Shown: one piece after another, positions 63,706 to 64,000 of the stretch
How positions within the stretch are numbered: position 1 is the first letter of the stretch
How the letters are laid out: the number at the start of each line of letters is the position of its first letter
Assembly (NCBI RefSeq): GCF_021353265.1
Contig: NZ_JAJTWU010000013.1
Location: forward strand, 1 to 64,000
Direction: 5' to 3'
Source of the DNA: Pelomonas cellulosilytica
GTDB taxonomy: Bacteria > Pseudomonadota > Gammaproteobacteria > Burkholderiales > Burkholderiaceae_C
DNA: 64,000 bases
Position numbers and translations under genes: made by a program
Notes under the pieces: generated by a model
The model's input: only the letters and a program-made list of their open reading frames with translations
Databases searched by the model: none
What the model was told of the DNA's origin: nothing

Positions 63706-63787
63706 AGCGCCTTACCGACCTCGAGGCTTCAGCCGGCGTCCCAGCCGCCCGTCACGACCGACCCCTCCTGGCCGCAACCAGTCGATC

Positions 63788-64000
63788 TCAAGAGGTTGGG
63801 CCTGCTTCGACCAAGTCTTTCGCATGCTCAGCCAAATAGCGCTTCAGCGGGTCCGTGCTAGACCTCCAGCCACCCACTAATTGTTGAAGTCCGGCGCCAT
63901 CATCATCCGAGTAGAAGCTAGCGTAGCGGAGCCAGAAGCCGACGACTCTAGGCTCTGCCATGTTTCGCGAGAGTTCAAGAAACGCCTCCACCAGAGCTGC
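63788..64000 (-). CDS. partial coding region, cut by the window edge
   Basis: The frame is open to the last base and its 5' part lies outside the window. The visible 70 residues include FLELSRNMAEPRVVGFWLRY and end LKRYLAEHAKDLVEAGPTS. The family is not recognised. A GTG at 63991 could be read as a start, but coding character continues past it. Confidence 0.5.
   Translation of the reverse strand, partial: AALVEAFLELSRNMAEPRVVGFWLRYASFYSDDDGAGLQQLVGGWRSSTDPLKRYLAEHAKDLVEAGPTS

Noticed and set aside
1-64000. tRNA or rRNA genes
   Set aside because: I looked for the conserved T-arm and CCA-type ends and for rRNA segments and found none; a covariance-model scan would settle it.

Overview
The window looks like a chromosomal segment of a high-GC betaproteobacterium of the order Burkholderiales, probably close to Roseateles/Mitsuaria/Pelomonas. 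This is inferred from the EpsD-E-F-G/exosortase B/EpsI exopolysaccharide locus, several PEP-CTERM proteins, a large DUF3683-type FAD/Fe-S oxidoreductase and a ChvE-type sugar transporter. No rRNA, tRNA or CRISPR array was recognised.

Layout. 0-1.1 kb holds decayed insertion sequences: a frameshifted IS1595-like relic, and an IS3-family orfB relic whose core is replaced by a 121-bp segment also present at the window edge. 1.3-17.8 kb is one long minus-strand exopolysaccharide locus. It starts with epsD-epsE-epsF-epsG-xrtB-epsI and a Wzy-like polymerase (10.7-17.8 kb), followed by glycosyltransferases, a pyruvyltransferase, a WbsX/GH99-like secreted protein and a Wzx flippase. Its distal part has visibly lower GC and contains a probable decayed second flippase. 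18-31 kb is mostly housekeeping: ubiE, a DUF971 protein, a PstS-like binding protein, an M13 metallopeptidase, two PEP-CTERM genes (one lacking its 5' part), HIT and 2OG-Fe(II) proteins, the giant oxidoreductase and a glycerophosphodiesterase.

31-46.5 kb is the most unusual part. An intact histidine acid phosphatase (31.1-32.5 kb) and a TonB-dependent receptor (42.65 kb) are separated by about 10 kb bounded by 300-bp direct repeats. The second repeat is a truncated copy of the phosphatase 5' end. The insert carries a small secreted protein, a response regulator and a histidine kinase joined by ATGA overlaps, an S41-like lipoprotein, and three consecutive beta-lactamase-fold serine hydrolases. 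A PEP-CTERM protein follows the receptor.

46.5-64 kb holds a truncated GNAT gene, a chvE-mmsA-mmsB sugar ABC operon, a regulator patch (a frameshifted and an intact XRE regulator, and an ECF sigma factor with an odd partner), an orphan membrane protein, and a compact minus-strand cluster (VIT-like protein, soluble histidine-kinase-like protein, small basic protein, coiled-coil protein, DUF3309 peptide, two triple-BON proteins). Secreted and membrane proteins of unknown function follow up to the right edge.

Working together: EpsD-G with Wzx and Wzy would polymerise and export an exopolysaccharide, and XrtB would process PEP-CTERM proteins such as those at 23.2, 23.8 and 45.4 kb. The phosphatase and TonB receptor suggest organic-phosphate capture. 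The ChvE system would import monosaccharides.
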